Part shown: positions 31,119 through 40,019 of the stretch, piece by piece
How positions within the stretch are numbered: the first letter of the stretch is position 1
How the letters are laid out: each line of letters begins with the position of its first letter
Virus record (IMG/VR): IMGVR_UViG_3300042868_005269
Coordinates: 1-61,405 of that record
Source: a virus
Strand: one strand, 5' to 3'
Length of the DNA stretch: 61,405 nucleotides
Translations under genes and position numbers: made by a program
The notes under the pieces: model-generated
What the model was told of the DNA's origin: nothing
Database searches by the model: none
What the model saw: the letters and a program-made list of their open reading frames with translations, nothing else

Positions 31119-33098
31119 ATGAGCACGTATTCACCCAGTCTTCGGATTGAACTCATCACCACCGGCGATCAGGCCGGTGTATGGGGCACCACGACCAACA
31201 CGAACCTTGGCACACTGGTTGAGTCAGCGATTGCCGGGTACACCTCGGTATCAGTCACTTCGGCCAACCAAGCCCTGACCGCTTTGGATGGCGTTGCTGA
31301 CCAGTCCCGCAACATGACGCTTGCGCTGACTACTACCACGGCGGCCGTTTTCAACGTCTACGCACCCCCAGCGGAAAAGACGTACGTCATCAAAAACTCC
31401 AGCGCTTACGCGGCCACCATCTATAACTCCACGGTTATCGGCAACACCACGGCGGCGGGCACTGGGGTGAGCATTCCGGCGGGGAAAACCGTGACGGTCT
31501 GGTCTGATGGCACTAACTTTGCGTTTCAAAACGATCACCTCTCCAGCTTGACGCTTGCCTCCCCACTGGCTGAAGCTTCTGGCGGTACAGGTCTTACGGC
31601 TCTGGGCACCGGCGTGGCCACATTCTTGGGGACACCGTCGTCGGCTAACTTGGCTGCAGCCGTAACCGACGAAACAGGCTCTGGCGCTTTGGTGTTTGCC
31701 ACCAGCCCAACACTTGTCACCCCTGCACTGGGTACCCCATCTAGCGCGACATTGACAAACGCAACGGGTTTGCCCATAGCCACCGGTGTGTCTGGTCTTG
31801 GTGCTGGCGTTGCCACATTCTTGGCAACTCCAAGTTCTGCAAACCTTGCTGCAGCCGTAACCGACGAAACAGGCTCTGGCGCTTTGGTGTTTGCCACCAG
31901 CCCAACACTTGTCACCCCTGCATTGGGCACACCCGCAAGTGGCGTGATGACCAACGTAACGGGCTTGCCTCTGACTACGGGCGTAACAGGCACTTTGCCT
32001 GTTGCCAACGGCGGAACGGGCCTTGCCACAACCCCTACAAACGGGCAGCTAAATATTGGTAACGGTACCGGGTTTACCCGCGCTACGCTGACCGCTGGTT
32101 CTGGCGTGACCATCACCAATTCGGCTGGCGGAATTTCTATCGCTGCAACGGGTTCAGGCGGCACGATCACATCTGTTACGGGAACATCCCCTGTTGCGTC
32201 TTCTGGCGGCACAACCCCTGCCATCAGCTTGAACGCGGCCTACGGCGACACACTGAACCCATACGCCAGCAAGACAGCAAACAACTTCTTGGCTGCGCCC
32301 AACGGGGCGGCGGGTGTGCCCACTTTCCGGGCAATGGTTGCGGCGGACGTCCCCACTTTGAACCAGAACACAACGGGGACAGCCGCAAACGTGACCGGCA
32401 TTGTGGCAGTTGCCAACGGCGGAACAGGTGTTACCACTTCGACGGGGACAGGCAGCACCGTGCGGTCGGCTTCGCCTACGTTGACATCGCCCACATTGGT
32501 GACGCCAGTTTTGGGGACGCCCTCAAGCGGCGTAATGACCAACGTGACGGGCCTGCCGCTGTCCACTGGTGTGACGGGTACTCTGCCTGTGGCAAATGGT
32601 GGCACGGGGGTTACAACCTCAACTGGCACGGGCAGTGTTGTGTTGTCCGACAGCCCTACCTTGGTCTCGCCTGCTTTGGGCACGCCCTCGGCCTTGGTAG
32701 GCACGAACATCACAGGCACGGCGGCGGGCTTGAGTATTGGCGGCAATGCAGCAACTGCCACAGACGCAACAAACGCAACCAACGCAACTAACGCAAGCAC
32801 GGTTACAACCATCACCACTGCGCAGGTGTTAAACGCCACAGCAGGCGCTTCTCTTGGCGCTGTGGGGACTTATGCTCTTTTGTCTCGCCCCGGGTATTCT
32901 GCAACGGTAATCAATCCCGGAGATACTATTGCAGGATCAAATTTGAGATATGCAGGTGGTTTGGCAAGTGGCGCTAATCTAGCTAGCATATCAGCAACAG
33001 CTCCTTCGGGCACATGGAGGGCTATGGGGTACGCAAACAATATCTTTGCCTGTTGTAACGCAGCGGAATTTGCAACTCTATTTCTCCGCATTTCTTAA
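31119..33098 (+). CDS. Tail fibre protein, 659 aa
   Basis: Tail fibre. The N-terminus (SLRIELITTGDQAGVWGTTT, NTNLGTLVESAIAGYTS) is a conserved attachment region. The shaft has repeats TFLGTPSSANLAAAVTDETG, ALVFATSPTLVTPALGTPS, and TGTLPVANGGTG, which are widespread in phage fibres. The C-terminal 80 residues (LLSRPGYSATVINPGDTIAG, ending FATLFLRIS) are unrelated to the shaft and likely form the tip. AAGGACTTCT precedes the ATG at 31119. Confidence 0.88.
   Translation: MSTYSPSLRIELITTGDQAGVWGTTTNTNLGTLVESAIAGYTSVSVTSANQALTALDGVADQSRNMTLALTTTTAAVFNVYAPPAEKTYVIKNSSAYAATIYNSTVIGNTTAAGTGVSIPAGKTVTVWSDGTNFAFQNDHLSSLTLASPLAEASGGTGLTALGTGVATFLGTPSSANLAAAVTDETGSGALVFATSPTLVTPALGTPSSATLTNATGLPIATGVSGLGAGVATFLATPSSANLAAAVTDETGSGALVFATSPTLVTPALGTPASGVMTNVTGLPLTTGVTGTLPVANGGTGLATTPTNGQLNIGNGTGFTRATLTAGSGVTITNSAGGISIAATGSGGTITSVTGTSPVASSGGTTPAISLNAAYGDTLNPYASKTANNFLAAPNGAAGVPTFRAMVAADVPTLNQNTTGTAANVTGIVAVANGGTGVTTSTGTGSTVRSASPTLTSPTLVTPVLGTPSSGVMTNVTGLPLSTGVTGTLPVANGGTGVTTSTGTGSVVLSDSPTLVSPALGTPSALVGTNITGTAAGLSIGGNAATATDATNATNATNASTVTTITTAQVLNATAGASLGAVGTYALLSRPGYSATVINPGDTIAGSNLRYAGGLASGANLASISATAPSGTWRAMGYANNIFACCNAAEFATLFLRIS
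31653..31922 (+). repeat. 75-bp perfect direct repeat in the fibre shaft
   Basis: Positions 31653-31727 and 31848-31922 are identical over 75 bases and 195 bases apart in frame, encoding the same shaft unit. Identity at every third position shows a recent duplication or gene conversion, and the pair could recombine to change shaft length. Confidence 0.85.
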
Positions 33099-33110
33099 AA
33101 GGGCCACAAC

Positions 33111-33362
33111 ATGCAAGCCACGCTTACATTACTATCAAACCCACGTTGGGCAAACGCAGAGCAAACAATGATCGACTGCGAAATTGCAACCAGTCAGTTT
33201 GGCGATGAGGTACTACCATTCACAGCAAGCTCAACCGACTGTGAGGCGCACGGACGTGCGATCTTTTCTGACATTGTTGCTGGCAAACATGGTCCGATTG
33301 CTGAATACATCGCGCCACCAGAGCCAGTGCAGCCAACAGTTGATGGGGCACAGACGCTGTGA
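33111..33362 (+). CDS. Conserved small protein after the tail fibre, 83 aa
   Basis: Reads WANAEQTMIDCEIATSQFGD, EVLPFTASSTDCEAHGRAIF. This type is often found next to fibre genes; it may be a fibre-tip or assembly protein. No motif gives a firm function. The stop overlaps the next GTG start as GTGA. Confidence 0.7.
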   Translation: MQATLTLLSNPRWANAEQTMIDCEIATSQFGDEVLPFTASSTDCEAHGRAIFSDIVAGKHGPIAEYIAPPEPVQPTVDGAQTL

Positions 33363-33637
33363 ACGCAATAACCCCTCGTTTTACCGTCACACAAGATGGC
33401 ACAACGCTGAATGTTTACCATGCAGCGGTGGGCGAGGGTTTGCCAAAGCACGAACACATCTATTCGCATTTGACCATGTGTCACTCGGGCAGTTGCATTG
33501 TTCGCAATGAGCGCCGAAGCTTAGTCATGACCAAAGACACGCAACCAGTTAATCTTGTGGCAAACGAGTGGCATGAGATTGAGGCGTTGGAAGACGGCAC
33601 AGTGTTTGTTAACGTGTTTGCCGAAGGTAAAGCATGA
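33359..33637 (+). CDS. Cupin-like protein, 92 aa
   Basis: Predicted single-domain cupin barrel: GLPKHEHIYSHLTMCHSGSC (His pair), a hydrophobic strand set and VANEWHEIEALEDGTVFVNV at the end. Cupins of this size occur in phage tail regions with unknown role. The start is GTG at 33359, chosen for the GTGA overlap. The stop overlaps a tiny frame at 33634. Confidence 0.68.
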   Translation: MNAITPRFTVTQDGTTLNVYHAAVGEGLPKHEHIYSHLTMCHSGSCIVRNERRSLVMTKDTQPVNLVANEWHEIEALEDGTVFVNVFAEGKA

Positions 33638-33708
33638 TCACGCACCACTTCAGCGATGGGCGCATTATTTGGTGCGTACGTATTTTTGTTGGAGTAATTT
33701 ATGGTTGA
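33634..33708 (+). CDS. 24-residue frame, possibly a truncated cupin
   Basis: MITHHFSDGRIIWCVRIFVGVIYG, coupled to the previous stop by ATGA and overlapping the next start. From memory, the MITHHFSDG start resembles that of longer phage cupins; here it breaks off and continues as a hydrophobic tail. It may be a degraded second cupin gene kept only as a translational bridge. Confidence 0.35.
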   Translation: MITHHFSDGRIIWCVRIFVGVIYG

Positions 33709-34162
33709 TCTTACTAAAGCCATCGGGGCTGTTGCCGCCAGTGTTGCCGCGATGGGCGGCAGTTACACCCTTGCCGACAAGTTTGGTTGGTTTGACAGGG
33801 CGATCATTGAGTGGTCACCTGAGAACTTTAAGATCGTGGCGCAGGCCGGTGAGCCAATTAACGTCACCGTTGCCCGGATCAAAAAACGCGATGACTGCTC
33901 CGTAGAGAGTTTTACGCCAAGCATTCGTGATGCAGCAGGCATGGTGCATGAGGCGACCACCACAGCCAGCAAGTTTAGCGGCCCCGCAGGACCAGAGATA
34001 GACACCTTCACGTACCAACTCACCATGGCGCAAAAAGAAAAAATTGCGGCTGGCAAGGCCACATTGCTGGCAACGATCAAATACAAATGCCCAGAGGGTG
34101 AGCGCGTTGTGCAGTACCCGCGTCACCCCAACCTAAGTTTTGACCTGAATGGGAAAAAATAA
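33701..34162 (+). CDS. Hypothetical protein before the lysis genes, 153 aa
   Basis: A mildly hydrophobic N-terminus (AIGAVAASVAAMGGSYTLAD) is followed by a beta-rich domain (EPINVTVARIKKRDDCSVES, TFTYQLTMAQKEKIAAGKA). It might be a membrane-associated or exported protein linked to lysis by position. The ribosome binding site is TTGGAGTAATTT, and the stop overlaps the holin start. Confidence 0.65.
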   Translation: MVDLTKAIGAVAASVAAMGGSYTLADKFGWFDRAIIEWSPENFKIVAQAGEPINVTVARIKKRDDCSVESFTPSIRDAAGMVHEATTTASKFSGPAGPEIDTFTYQLTMAQKEKIAAGKATLLATIKYKCPEGERVVQYPRHPNLSFDLNGKK

Positions 34163-34665
34163 TGCTGTCTTTACTTTCCACCCTTGGAGGTCTTCTGATC
34201 TCCGGCCTTCCCAAACTGCTGGAGTATTTTCAGAACAAGGCCGATCAAGCGCATGAGCTGAGGCTCGCTCAGGTTCAGACTGAGCGCGAGTTGCAACTGG
34301 CGGCGGCTGGCTTTGCGGCGCAGGCTAGGATGGAGGAGATCCGCACCGATCAGGTGGCAATGGAGACTGATGCCCGGATGACTGAGGCGGCACTGGAGCA
34401 CGATGCCAAGGTGCTTGAGAAGGCCAGCACATGGGTTGCCAGCTACGTTGGCACGGTGCGCCCAACAGTGACCTACATCTTTGTGATCGAGCTGCTGCTG
34501 ATCAACGGCTTCATGTGCTTCTACTTGTGGCAACACCCCGGCTTGATTACCAGCATTGACGATGTAATCCGCTACTCTGACATCATTTTCAGCGCTGACG
34601 AGATGGCGATGCTTGGCGGTATTTTGGGCTTCTGGTTTGGTTCAAGGACTTGGGGAAAGAAGTGA
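34162..34665 (+). CDS. Holin of the 3-TM gene-transfer-agent type, 167 aa
   Basis: Predicted holin that opens the inner membrane for the lysozyme. The N-terminal hydrophobic helix (LLSTLGGLLISGLPKLL) leads into the family's charged helix (HELRLAQVQTERELQLAAAG), then YVGTVRPTVTYIFVIELLLI with a second membrane helix and a third, MLGGILGFWFGSRTWGKK. This matches the GTA 3TM holin pattern. It overlaps the lysozyme gene by GTGA. Confidence 0.82.
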   Translation: MLSLLSTLGGLLISGLPKLLEYFQNKADQAHELRLAQVQTERELQLAAAGFAAQARMEEIRTDQVAMETDARMTEAALEHDAKVLEKASTWVASYVGTVRPTVTYIFVIELLLINGFMCFYLWQHPGLITSIDDVIRYSDIIFSADEMAMLGGILGFWFGSRTWGKK

Positions 34666-35177
34666 AGCTCTCCAAGGCTGGCGCAGACCTGATGCACCGC
34701 TACGAGGGGTGCAGGAACAAGCCATACCTGTGCCCAGCTCACATCTGGACGATTGGCTACGGTCATGTGCTGTACCAAGAGCAGATCAGATTGCCCATGG
34801 TGCGCCCACCCGGCAAGACCAAAGAGGATATCCCCATGATTCGCAGCGAGTACCCGCTAAAACCGGAGGACAATCGTGTCTGGACCAAGGAAGAGATCAA
34901 CGAACTATTCGCAACTGATGTCGCGTCTTTTGAACGCGGTGTTCTTCGACTTGTTCCCGGCTGTGTTGGCCGTCAAGGCAGCTTTGACGCTCTGGTCTCT
35001 ATAAGTTTTAATTTCGGGTTGGGCAATCTCCAACGCTCCACCATCCGCATGAGGGCCAACCGGGGGGACTGGGAAGGCGCAGCCGATTCGTTTCGCGTTT
35101 GGACCAAGGGCGGAGGCAAAGTCCTGCCGGGTCTGGTCAAGCGCAGGGAAGCAGAGATTGCGCTGTTTCTGAGTTAA
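34662..35177 (+). CDS. GH24 lysozyme (endolysin) with Cys in the catalytic Asp position, 171 aa
   Basis: Muramidase that hydrolyses peptidoglycan at lysis. The E-x8-[D/C]-x5-T triad is Glu15, Cys24, Thr30 in YEGCRNKPYLCPAHIW followed by TIGYGH. Cys replaces the usual Asp; T4 lysozyme with the same change is known to stay active. A long charged loop (about residues 42-75) is inserted after the catalytic motif. The C-terminal part (SFNFGLGNLQRSTIRM) is typical. There is no signal peptide, so release depends on the holin. Start is GTG at 34662, coupled to the holin stop; a TTG at 34650 is less likely. Confidence 0.92.
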   Translation: MKLSKAGADLMHRYEGCRNKPYLCPAHIWTIGYGHVLYQEQIRLPMVRPPGKTKEDIPMIRSEYPLKPEDNRVWTKEEINELFATDVASFERGVLRLVPGCVGRQGSFDALVSISFNFGLGNLQRSTIRMRANRGDWEGAADSFRVWTKGGGKVLPGLVKRREAEIALFLS

Positions 35178-35208
35178 GTGCGAAAATGCCATAAAACTGA
35201 GGTAAACG

Positions 35209-37182
35209 ATGCCCCTGCAAAAACTACAACTGCGTCCCGGCGTAAACCGAGAATCGACAACGCTGGCCAATGAAGGCACTTGGTTCGAGATGGACAAGGT
35301 GCGCTTTCGCTCGGGCTATCCTGAGAAACTTGGCGGCTGGGCCCTTGACACGGGTACGTATAACCCTGACGGCGGCATAGCCGCTCCTCCGCCAACTGGG
35401 TCTTTTTGGGGCGTGTGCCGGTCGTTGTTTAACTGGATCACGCAGGCAGGCTTCAACTTGATGGGGCTTGGCACCAACCTTAAATACTACATCCAACAAA
35501 CGGCGGGCGGCACGTTCTATGACGTTACGCCTATTCGGGACGTTAATGTCGGTGTCGTCAACGCCTTTACTACAACCAACGCGTCAACGACCGTTGTTGT
35601 CAATGACCCGGGCCACGGGGCGCAAACCGGCGATTTTGTAACTGTTTCTGGGGTTGTTGGCGCAGTCAACGGTATCCCCGCATCCGCGCTTAACCGCGAG
35701 TTTCAACTCACGTACCTCAGCGCCAACACATATAGCATCGTTGTGTCGTCCCCCGCCACATCCTCCGGGACTGCGGGAACTGCGACGCTCACCTACCAGA
35801 TCGGGGTCGGCGGTGAGATTTACACGGTCGGTGTGGGTTGGGGTGCGGGCGGTTGGGGCGGTAACACAGGAGGCGTGTTGAGTGGATGGGGGAGCGCAGC
35901 CGCCGCAGGTGTCGGTGTCGACGTTCAATTGCGGCTGTGGAGCGAAGACAACTTTGGTGATTACCTTGTGCTGAGTCCGCGTGGCGGGCCAATTTATCTG
36001 TGGGTTCCGGCAGCATCGCCGTCTACGTACAACCGGGCGCAGGTTCTGTCCTCAACAAATACCGCCACACAGGATGGTAATCAGTACTGGCTGACGGACA
36101 CCAGCTGCCCCACGGCGTGCAACATTGTGGCTACCTCTGACACGTCCCGGTTTGTGATTGCTTTCGGTTGTAACGACTACGGCTCAGCCACGCTGGACCC
36201 GCTGTTGGTGCGCTGGTCAGACCAAGAAGACTACAAGATTTGGGCCCCATCCGCGACCAACCAAGCGGGTAGCTACCGCCTTAACATCGGCTCGTCGATC
36301 GTGGCCGAGTTGCAGTCTCGTCAGGAAATTTTGATTTGGACTGACGCCGCGCTGTATTCGATGCAGTACCTTGGCCCACCGTATGTCTGGGGCTTTCAGA
36401 TTTTGGGCGACAACATCTCCATCATGGGGCCCAACGCACCTGCCACAGCGGCAGGCGTCACGTACTGGATGGGGCGCGACAAGTTCTACATGTACTCCGG
36501 CCGTCTGGAGACGCTGTACTGCCCCCTGCGCCAGTATGTTTTTAACGACCTGAACCTCGATCAAGCATATCAGTTCTTCGCCAGCACAAACGAAGCGTTC
36601 AACGAAATCTGGTTCTACTATTGTTCGGCCAATTCGACCGTGATTGATCGGTACGTGGTTTTCAACCACCTTGAAAAAATCTGGTCTTACGGCACTTTGT
36701 CGCGCACGGCGTGGCTTGACACAAGTCTGCGGGATTTCCCTACCGCTGCCGGTTACGGCGGGCAGTTGATTTACCACGAAAACGGTGTGAATGACGGCAC
36801 TACAAACCCGCCCAGCCCAATTATTTCGTTCGTTCAGTCTGCCGACTTCAACATTGGTGACGGGCACAACTACGGTTTTGTCTGGCGGATGATCCCGGAC
36901 ATCACGTTTGATGGCTCAACGGTCAACAACCCCTCGGTCACATTCAGCATGCGCCCAAGGCAAAACCCCGGCTCGAACTACGGTACAGCACCTACCCCTG
37001 CTGTCACCAGCACGCTGAACTACCAGACACAGCGCAACTACCTTGTGCAGCAGTTTACGCAGATCATTTACACACGCATTCGCGGACGCCAGATGGCGTT
37101 CAAAATTAGCTCGGATGGTTTGGGTGTTCAATGGCAGCTTGGCGTGCCATCGCTCGATGTGCGTCCTGACGGGAGACGCTGA
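35209..37182 (+). CDS. Tail hub/nozzle-type beta-propeller protein with FCCH-like insert, 657 aa
   Basis: Probable P22 gp10-like DNA stabilisation or tail nozzle protein. Recognisable: PGVNRESTTLANEGTWFEMD at the N-terminus, many Trp- and Tyr-rich beta segments (WSDQEDYKIWAPSATNQAG, IWTDAALYSMQYLGPPYVWG) and GVTYWMGRDKFYMYSG, all typical of such propellers. An FCCH-like beta domain (VVVNDPGHGAQTGDFVTVSG) is inserted at about residues 130-200. It closes the tail tube below the adaptors. GAGGTAAACG precedes the ATG. Confidence 0.78.
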   Translation: MPLQKLQLRPGVNRESTTLANEGTWFEMDKVRFRSGYPEKLGGWALDTGTYNPDGGIAAPPPTGSFWGVCRSLFNWITQAGFNLMGLGTNLKYYIQQTAGGTFYDVTPIRDVNVGVVNAFTTTNASTTVVVNDPGHGAQTGDFVTVSGVVGAVNGIPASALNREFQLTYLSANTYSIVVSSPATSSGTAGTATLTYQIGVGGEIYTVGVGWGAGGWGGNTGGVLSGWGSAAAAGVGVDVQLRLWSEDNFGDYLVLSPRGGPIYLWVPAASPSTYNRAQVLSSTNTATQDGNQYWLTDTSCPTACNIVATSDTSRFVIAFGCNDYGSATLDPLLVRWSDQEDYKIWAPSATNQAGSYRLNIGSSIVAELQSRQEILIWTDAALYSMQYLGPPYVWGFQILGDNISIMGPNAPATAAGVTYWMGRDKFYMYSGRLETLYCPLRQYVFNDLNLDQAYQFFASTNEAFNEIWFYYCSANSTVIDRYVVFNHLEKIWSYGTLSRTAWLDTSLRDFPTAAGYGGQLIYHENGVNDGTTNPPSPIISFVQSADFNIGDGHNYGFVWRMIPDITFDGSTVNNPSVTFSMRPRQNPGSNYGTAPTPAVTSTLNYQTQRNYLVQQFTQIIYTRIRGRQMAFKISSDGLGVQWQLGVPSLDVRPDGRR

Positions 37183-37185
37183 TCT

Positions 37186-37830
37186 ATGCTGCAAATAACA
37201 CTCACCACGCCGCCACGGCTACCTTCAGCGCCGACTCAATACGAGCAGCGGTTTCACGACCAGCACAGTGATGTGCTGCGACTGTACTTCAACCAGCTCA
37301 ACAACGCGGTTGCCACGGTTATTGGCCCCAACGGGGTGGCATACCTGCAGACCCCCCACGCCATGCTAATGAGCGATCAGGACCAAACCAGTGCAGGAAC
37401 GACGGTTGCCAACATCTTGACCTACAACCAGCCAGTCATCACACAAGGCGTGGAGGTTCGCAACAGCGGCGAGATTTGGTTTGAGCAGGCGGGGCAGTAC
37501 CTTGTAACTTTTACGCTACAGGTATCCAACAGGGGTAACGCCCTGCAGGAATTCGAGGTCTGGGCGTCGTATAACGGAACAAACTACCCCCTGTCAAACA
37601 CACGCTTTGATATTCCTGCACGGAAAAGTGTGTCCGTTTGGTCGCATATTGTCCCGGCCATCACAGGCATTTTTACGGTGCAGAACCCGTCTACGGAATA
37701 CCTGACAATCAAGTGGTGGTCGGACAGCACGGATGTGTTCCTTGAGCACTACCCTGTAAACACCAGCCCAACACGTCCAGCAATCCCGTCCGTCATCATG
37801 ACGGTCAATCTTATATCCCGTTTGCCGTAA
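37186..37830 (+). CDS. Jelly-roll-like virion protein, 214 aa
   Basis: The N-terminus binds by a short segment (YEQRFHDQHSDVLRLYFNQL), then VEVRNSGEIWFEQAGQYLVT and FTLQVSNRGNALQEFEVWAS form a beta sandwich of the C1q/TNF-like kind used in phage fibre or decoration trimers. It starts three bases after the previous stop. The exact place in the virion is unknown. Confidence 0.7.
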   Translation: MLQITLTTPPRLPSAPTQYEQRFHDQHSDVLRLYFNQLNNAVATVIGPNGVAYLQTPHAMLMSDQDQTSAGTTVANILTYNQPVITQGVEVRNSGEIWFEQAGQYLVTFTLQVSNRGNALQEFEVWASYNGTNYPLSNTRFDIPARKSVSVWSHIVPAITGIFTVQNPSTEYLTIKWWSDSTDVFLEHYPVNTSPTRPAIPSVIMTVNLISRLP

Positions 37831-37887
37831 TTGCGCCGGAAAGCCCCGCATGATAGACTCAACCAACCCCCATTCCGTGAGGCCCCA

Positions 37888-39609
37888 ATGAGCCTAGAAC
37901 TTGCTGCACAACATCTTGCCAGTCGTGGGCGCAAAGGCGACTCCATGTTGGTACACATGGCCCCACAAGAAGTGTCGGGCCTACAGGCGCTTGCCAAGGC
38001 TGCTGGCGGCTCACTGACGCTCAACCCAGATACGGGTTTACCCGAAGCCAACTTTCTTAAGCGCATGCTGCCCATGATTATTGGCGCAGGCATCACTGCC
38101 GCTACGGGCGGCGCTGCAGCTCCTTGGATGATCGGCTTGGGCCTTGGCGGCGCTGAAACTCTCCGCACAGGCAGTTTGGAAAAAGGGTTGATGGCGGGCT
38201 TGGGCGCATATGGCGGTGCGGGCATTGGCGCGGGCTTGCTTGGTGCGGGCACTGCTGGAACGGCCGGTGCGAGCACGAGCGCATTGGACGTGCTTGGCCA
38301 ACCCATGACGGGAACCGCGCAAGCTGCGGGTCAAGGCTTTGGCGCAAATCTTTCCCAGATGGGCCAAGGTGTCAGTGCTTTGGGCACTGAAGCAGGCCGC
38401 TCGGCCGCAATGTCCTCCATGGGCGGCGGCATGGGTGCGGCAAAGTACGGTCTGGCGGCAGCAATGCCGGTGTTGCAAGGCGAGCCTCCAGCACCGTACG
38501 CGGGCAGCGGCCCGAACCCGTACGAATACAGCTACGATCCCAACAACCAGCAATACACCCGCGTGCCGCCCGGAACCCGGCAAAGAGACATTCTTGCACC
38601 CACCACCCAGATGATGGCGGCGGGGGGTCCGGTTGACGAGATGTCCCAGCGCAATCAAATGGAAACCATGATGGCCAACGGCGGTCAAATGTTTGCTGCT
38701 GGCGGGCAAATCAATCTGCAAGGCACTATCAATATGGGGGATGGGGGTGGTGGCCAGCCCGGCCCGGCAAGTGCCAACGGCTATCAGCCTGCAGGAGGCA
38801 CACCGCTTCAAGGTTTTTCAAGTTCCTTCGGCCAAATGGGTGGCGGGCGAATGAGTGGCGGGCGAATGAGTGGCGGGCAAATGGGAGGGTTCGATCTTCG
38901 TCAACTTCAAGCGGACGGGTATGACCCCCGCGCTGTTCAAGCTAACCCGCAAGGCTTTCGGCAACAACTTGTTGCCGAACAGCAACGTCGTGCGCAAGCT
39001 AACGCAGTGGGGCATCTCCCCAAACGCCCGCAACAACAGATGCCATCGGTGGGTAAGGCCGCGATACCGGATCAAGGAGCCATCGGGATTGGTGATTTTA
39101 TGCAAACCCAGTTCCCGCCGCAAAGCATGGCTCATGTTATGCCGCAAGAATACGGCTCTTTTAGCAAACTCAAGCTGCCTACCTCACCCGGCGGCCAAAT
39201 GATGGGTGACATGCGCGATCGCCCAGAGCGAGATGACGCAATTATTGCGGCCAATCAAGCGATTTCTAATTTTGAGTATTATGCTCAAGGCGGTATGGCT
39301 TCCATGGCTCGAGGTGGTCCAAGCCACCTTGGCGACTACTCCGACGGCGGTCGTCTTTTGAAAGGTCCCGGCGATGGTGTATCTGATTCCATTCCTGCAA
39401 CGATTGCGAACAAGCGCCCAGCGCGTCTTGCTGATGGTGAGTTCGTTGTGCCTGCTCGTATCGTTTCTGAGTTAGGCAACGGCTCGACTGAAGCCGGGGC
39501 CCGCAAGCTGTACGCCATGATGGACCGGGTTCAAAAAGCTCGCGGCAGGACCACGGGCAAAGACCGTGTGGCCGTGAATAGTCGCGCTGAAAAACTTCTC
39601 CCCGCGTAA
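37888..39609 (+). CDS. Gly/Ala-rich internal virion or ejection protein, 573 aa
   Basis: Residues 55-160 are Gly/Ala-rich and hydrophobic (PMIIGAGITAATGGAAAPWM, LMAGLGAYGGAGIGAGLLGA), able to insert in membranes. The middle is Gly/Gln/Met-rich with a triplicated SGGRM unit. The C-terminus (GPGDGVSDSIPATI, LADGEFVVPARIVSELGNGS) is a segment often seen in phage internal or tape-measure-like proteins. A role in DNA ejection through the host envelope is inferred. The ATG at 37888 has GTGAGGCCCCA in front. Confidence 0.7.
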   Translation: MSLELAAQHLASRGRKGDSMLVHMAPQEVSGLQALAKAAGGSLTLNPDTGLPEANFLKRMLPMIIGAGITAATGGAAAPWMIGLGLGGAETLRTGSLEKGLMAGLGAYGGAGIGAGLLGAGTAGTAGASTSALDVLGQPMTGTAQAAGQGFGANLSQMGQGVSALGTEAGRSAAMSSMGGGMGAAKYGLAAAMPVLQGEPPAPYAGSGPNPYEYSYDPNNQQYTRVPPGTRQRDILAPTTQMMAAGGPVDEMSQRNQMETMMANGGQMFAAGGQINLQGTINMGDGGGGQPGPASANGYQPAGGTPLQGFSSSFGQMGGGRMSGGRMSGGQMGGFDLRQLQADGYDPRAVQANPQGFRQQLVAEQQRRAQANAVGHLPKRPQQQMPSVGKAAIPDQGAIGIGDFMQTQFPPQSMAHVMPQEYGSFSKLKLPTSPGGQMMGDMRDRPERDDAIIAANQAISNFEYYAQGGMASMARGGPSHLGDYSDGGRLLKGPGDGVSDSIPATIANKRPARLADGEFVVPARIVSELGNGSTEAGARKLYAMMDRVQKARGRTTGKDRVAVNSRAEKLLPA

Positions 39610-39611
39610 CC

Positions 39612-40019
39612 ATGCCGTTGCACCACGTACACCCTAGCACTCTGCCAACCATTTGGCCGATTGCGTTCCCGCTGTTAAAAAAAGCGATTGACCTCGACCC
39701 CGAGGCCTACAACCCGCAGTTCATTGAGTACAGCATCCGTACAGGACGCGTGCATTTGCTGGTGTGGGAAGAGCCGGAGGTGGGGATTACGGGCGCTTGC
39801 ACGATTGAAATTATGGATGATCCGTTAGAGCGTATTGCGCACGTTCACCTCATGGGGGGAAAAGGCGTTGTGCGGGAGCACGTGTTTGACGAAGCCAAAG
39901 ATTTTATGCGCCGTTGCGGAGCAACGAAAGCGCAGTGCTGGGCCAAAGGCACGCTGGTCGATATGTACAAAAAAATGGGGTTGGAAAACACCCACCAAGT
40001 AATGAGGGTCAAGCTATGA
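39612..40019 (+). CDS. GNAT-like acetyltransferase-fold protein, 135 aa
   Basis: Reads like the GNAT fold: FIEYSIRTGRVHLLVWEEPE, GITGACTIEIMDDPLERIAH, HLMGGKGVVREHVFDEAKDF, then a C-terminal strand. The G-K-G segment fits the acyl-CoA loop loosely. In T7-like phages a protein at this position is needed for internal core assembly, so this may be structural rather than enzymatic. It starts three bases after the previous stop. Confidence 0.65.
   Translation: MPLHHVHPSTLPTIWPIAFPLLKKAIDLDPEAYNPQFIEYSIRTGRVHLLVWEEPEVGITGACTIEIMDDPLERIAHVHLMGGKGVVREHVFDEAKDFMRRCGATKAQCWAKGTLVDMYKKMGLENTHQVMRVKL

Noticed and set aside
31535-32839. Long minus-strand Pro/Val-rich frames opposite the tail fibre
   Set aside because: They mirror the Gly/Thr repeats of the fibre and carry no independent features.
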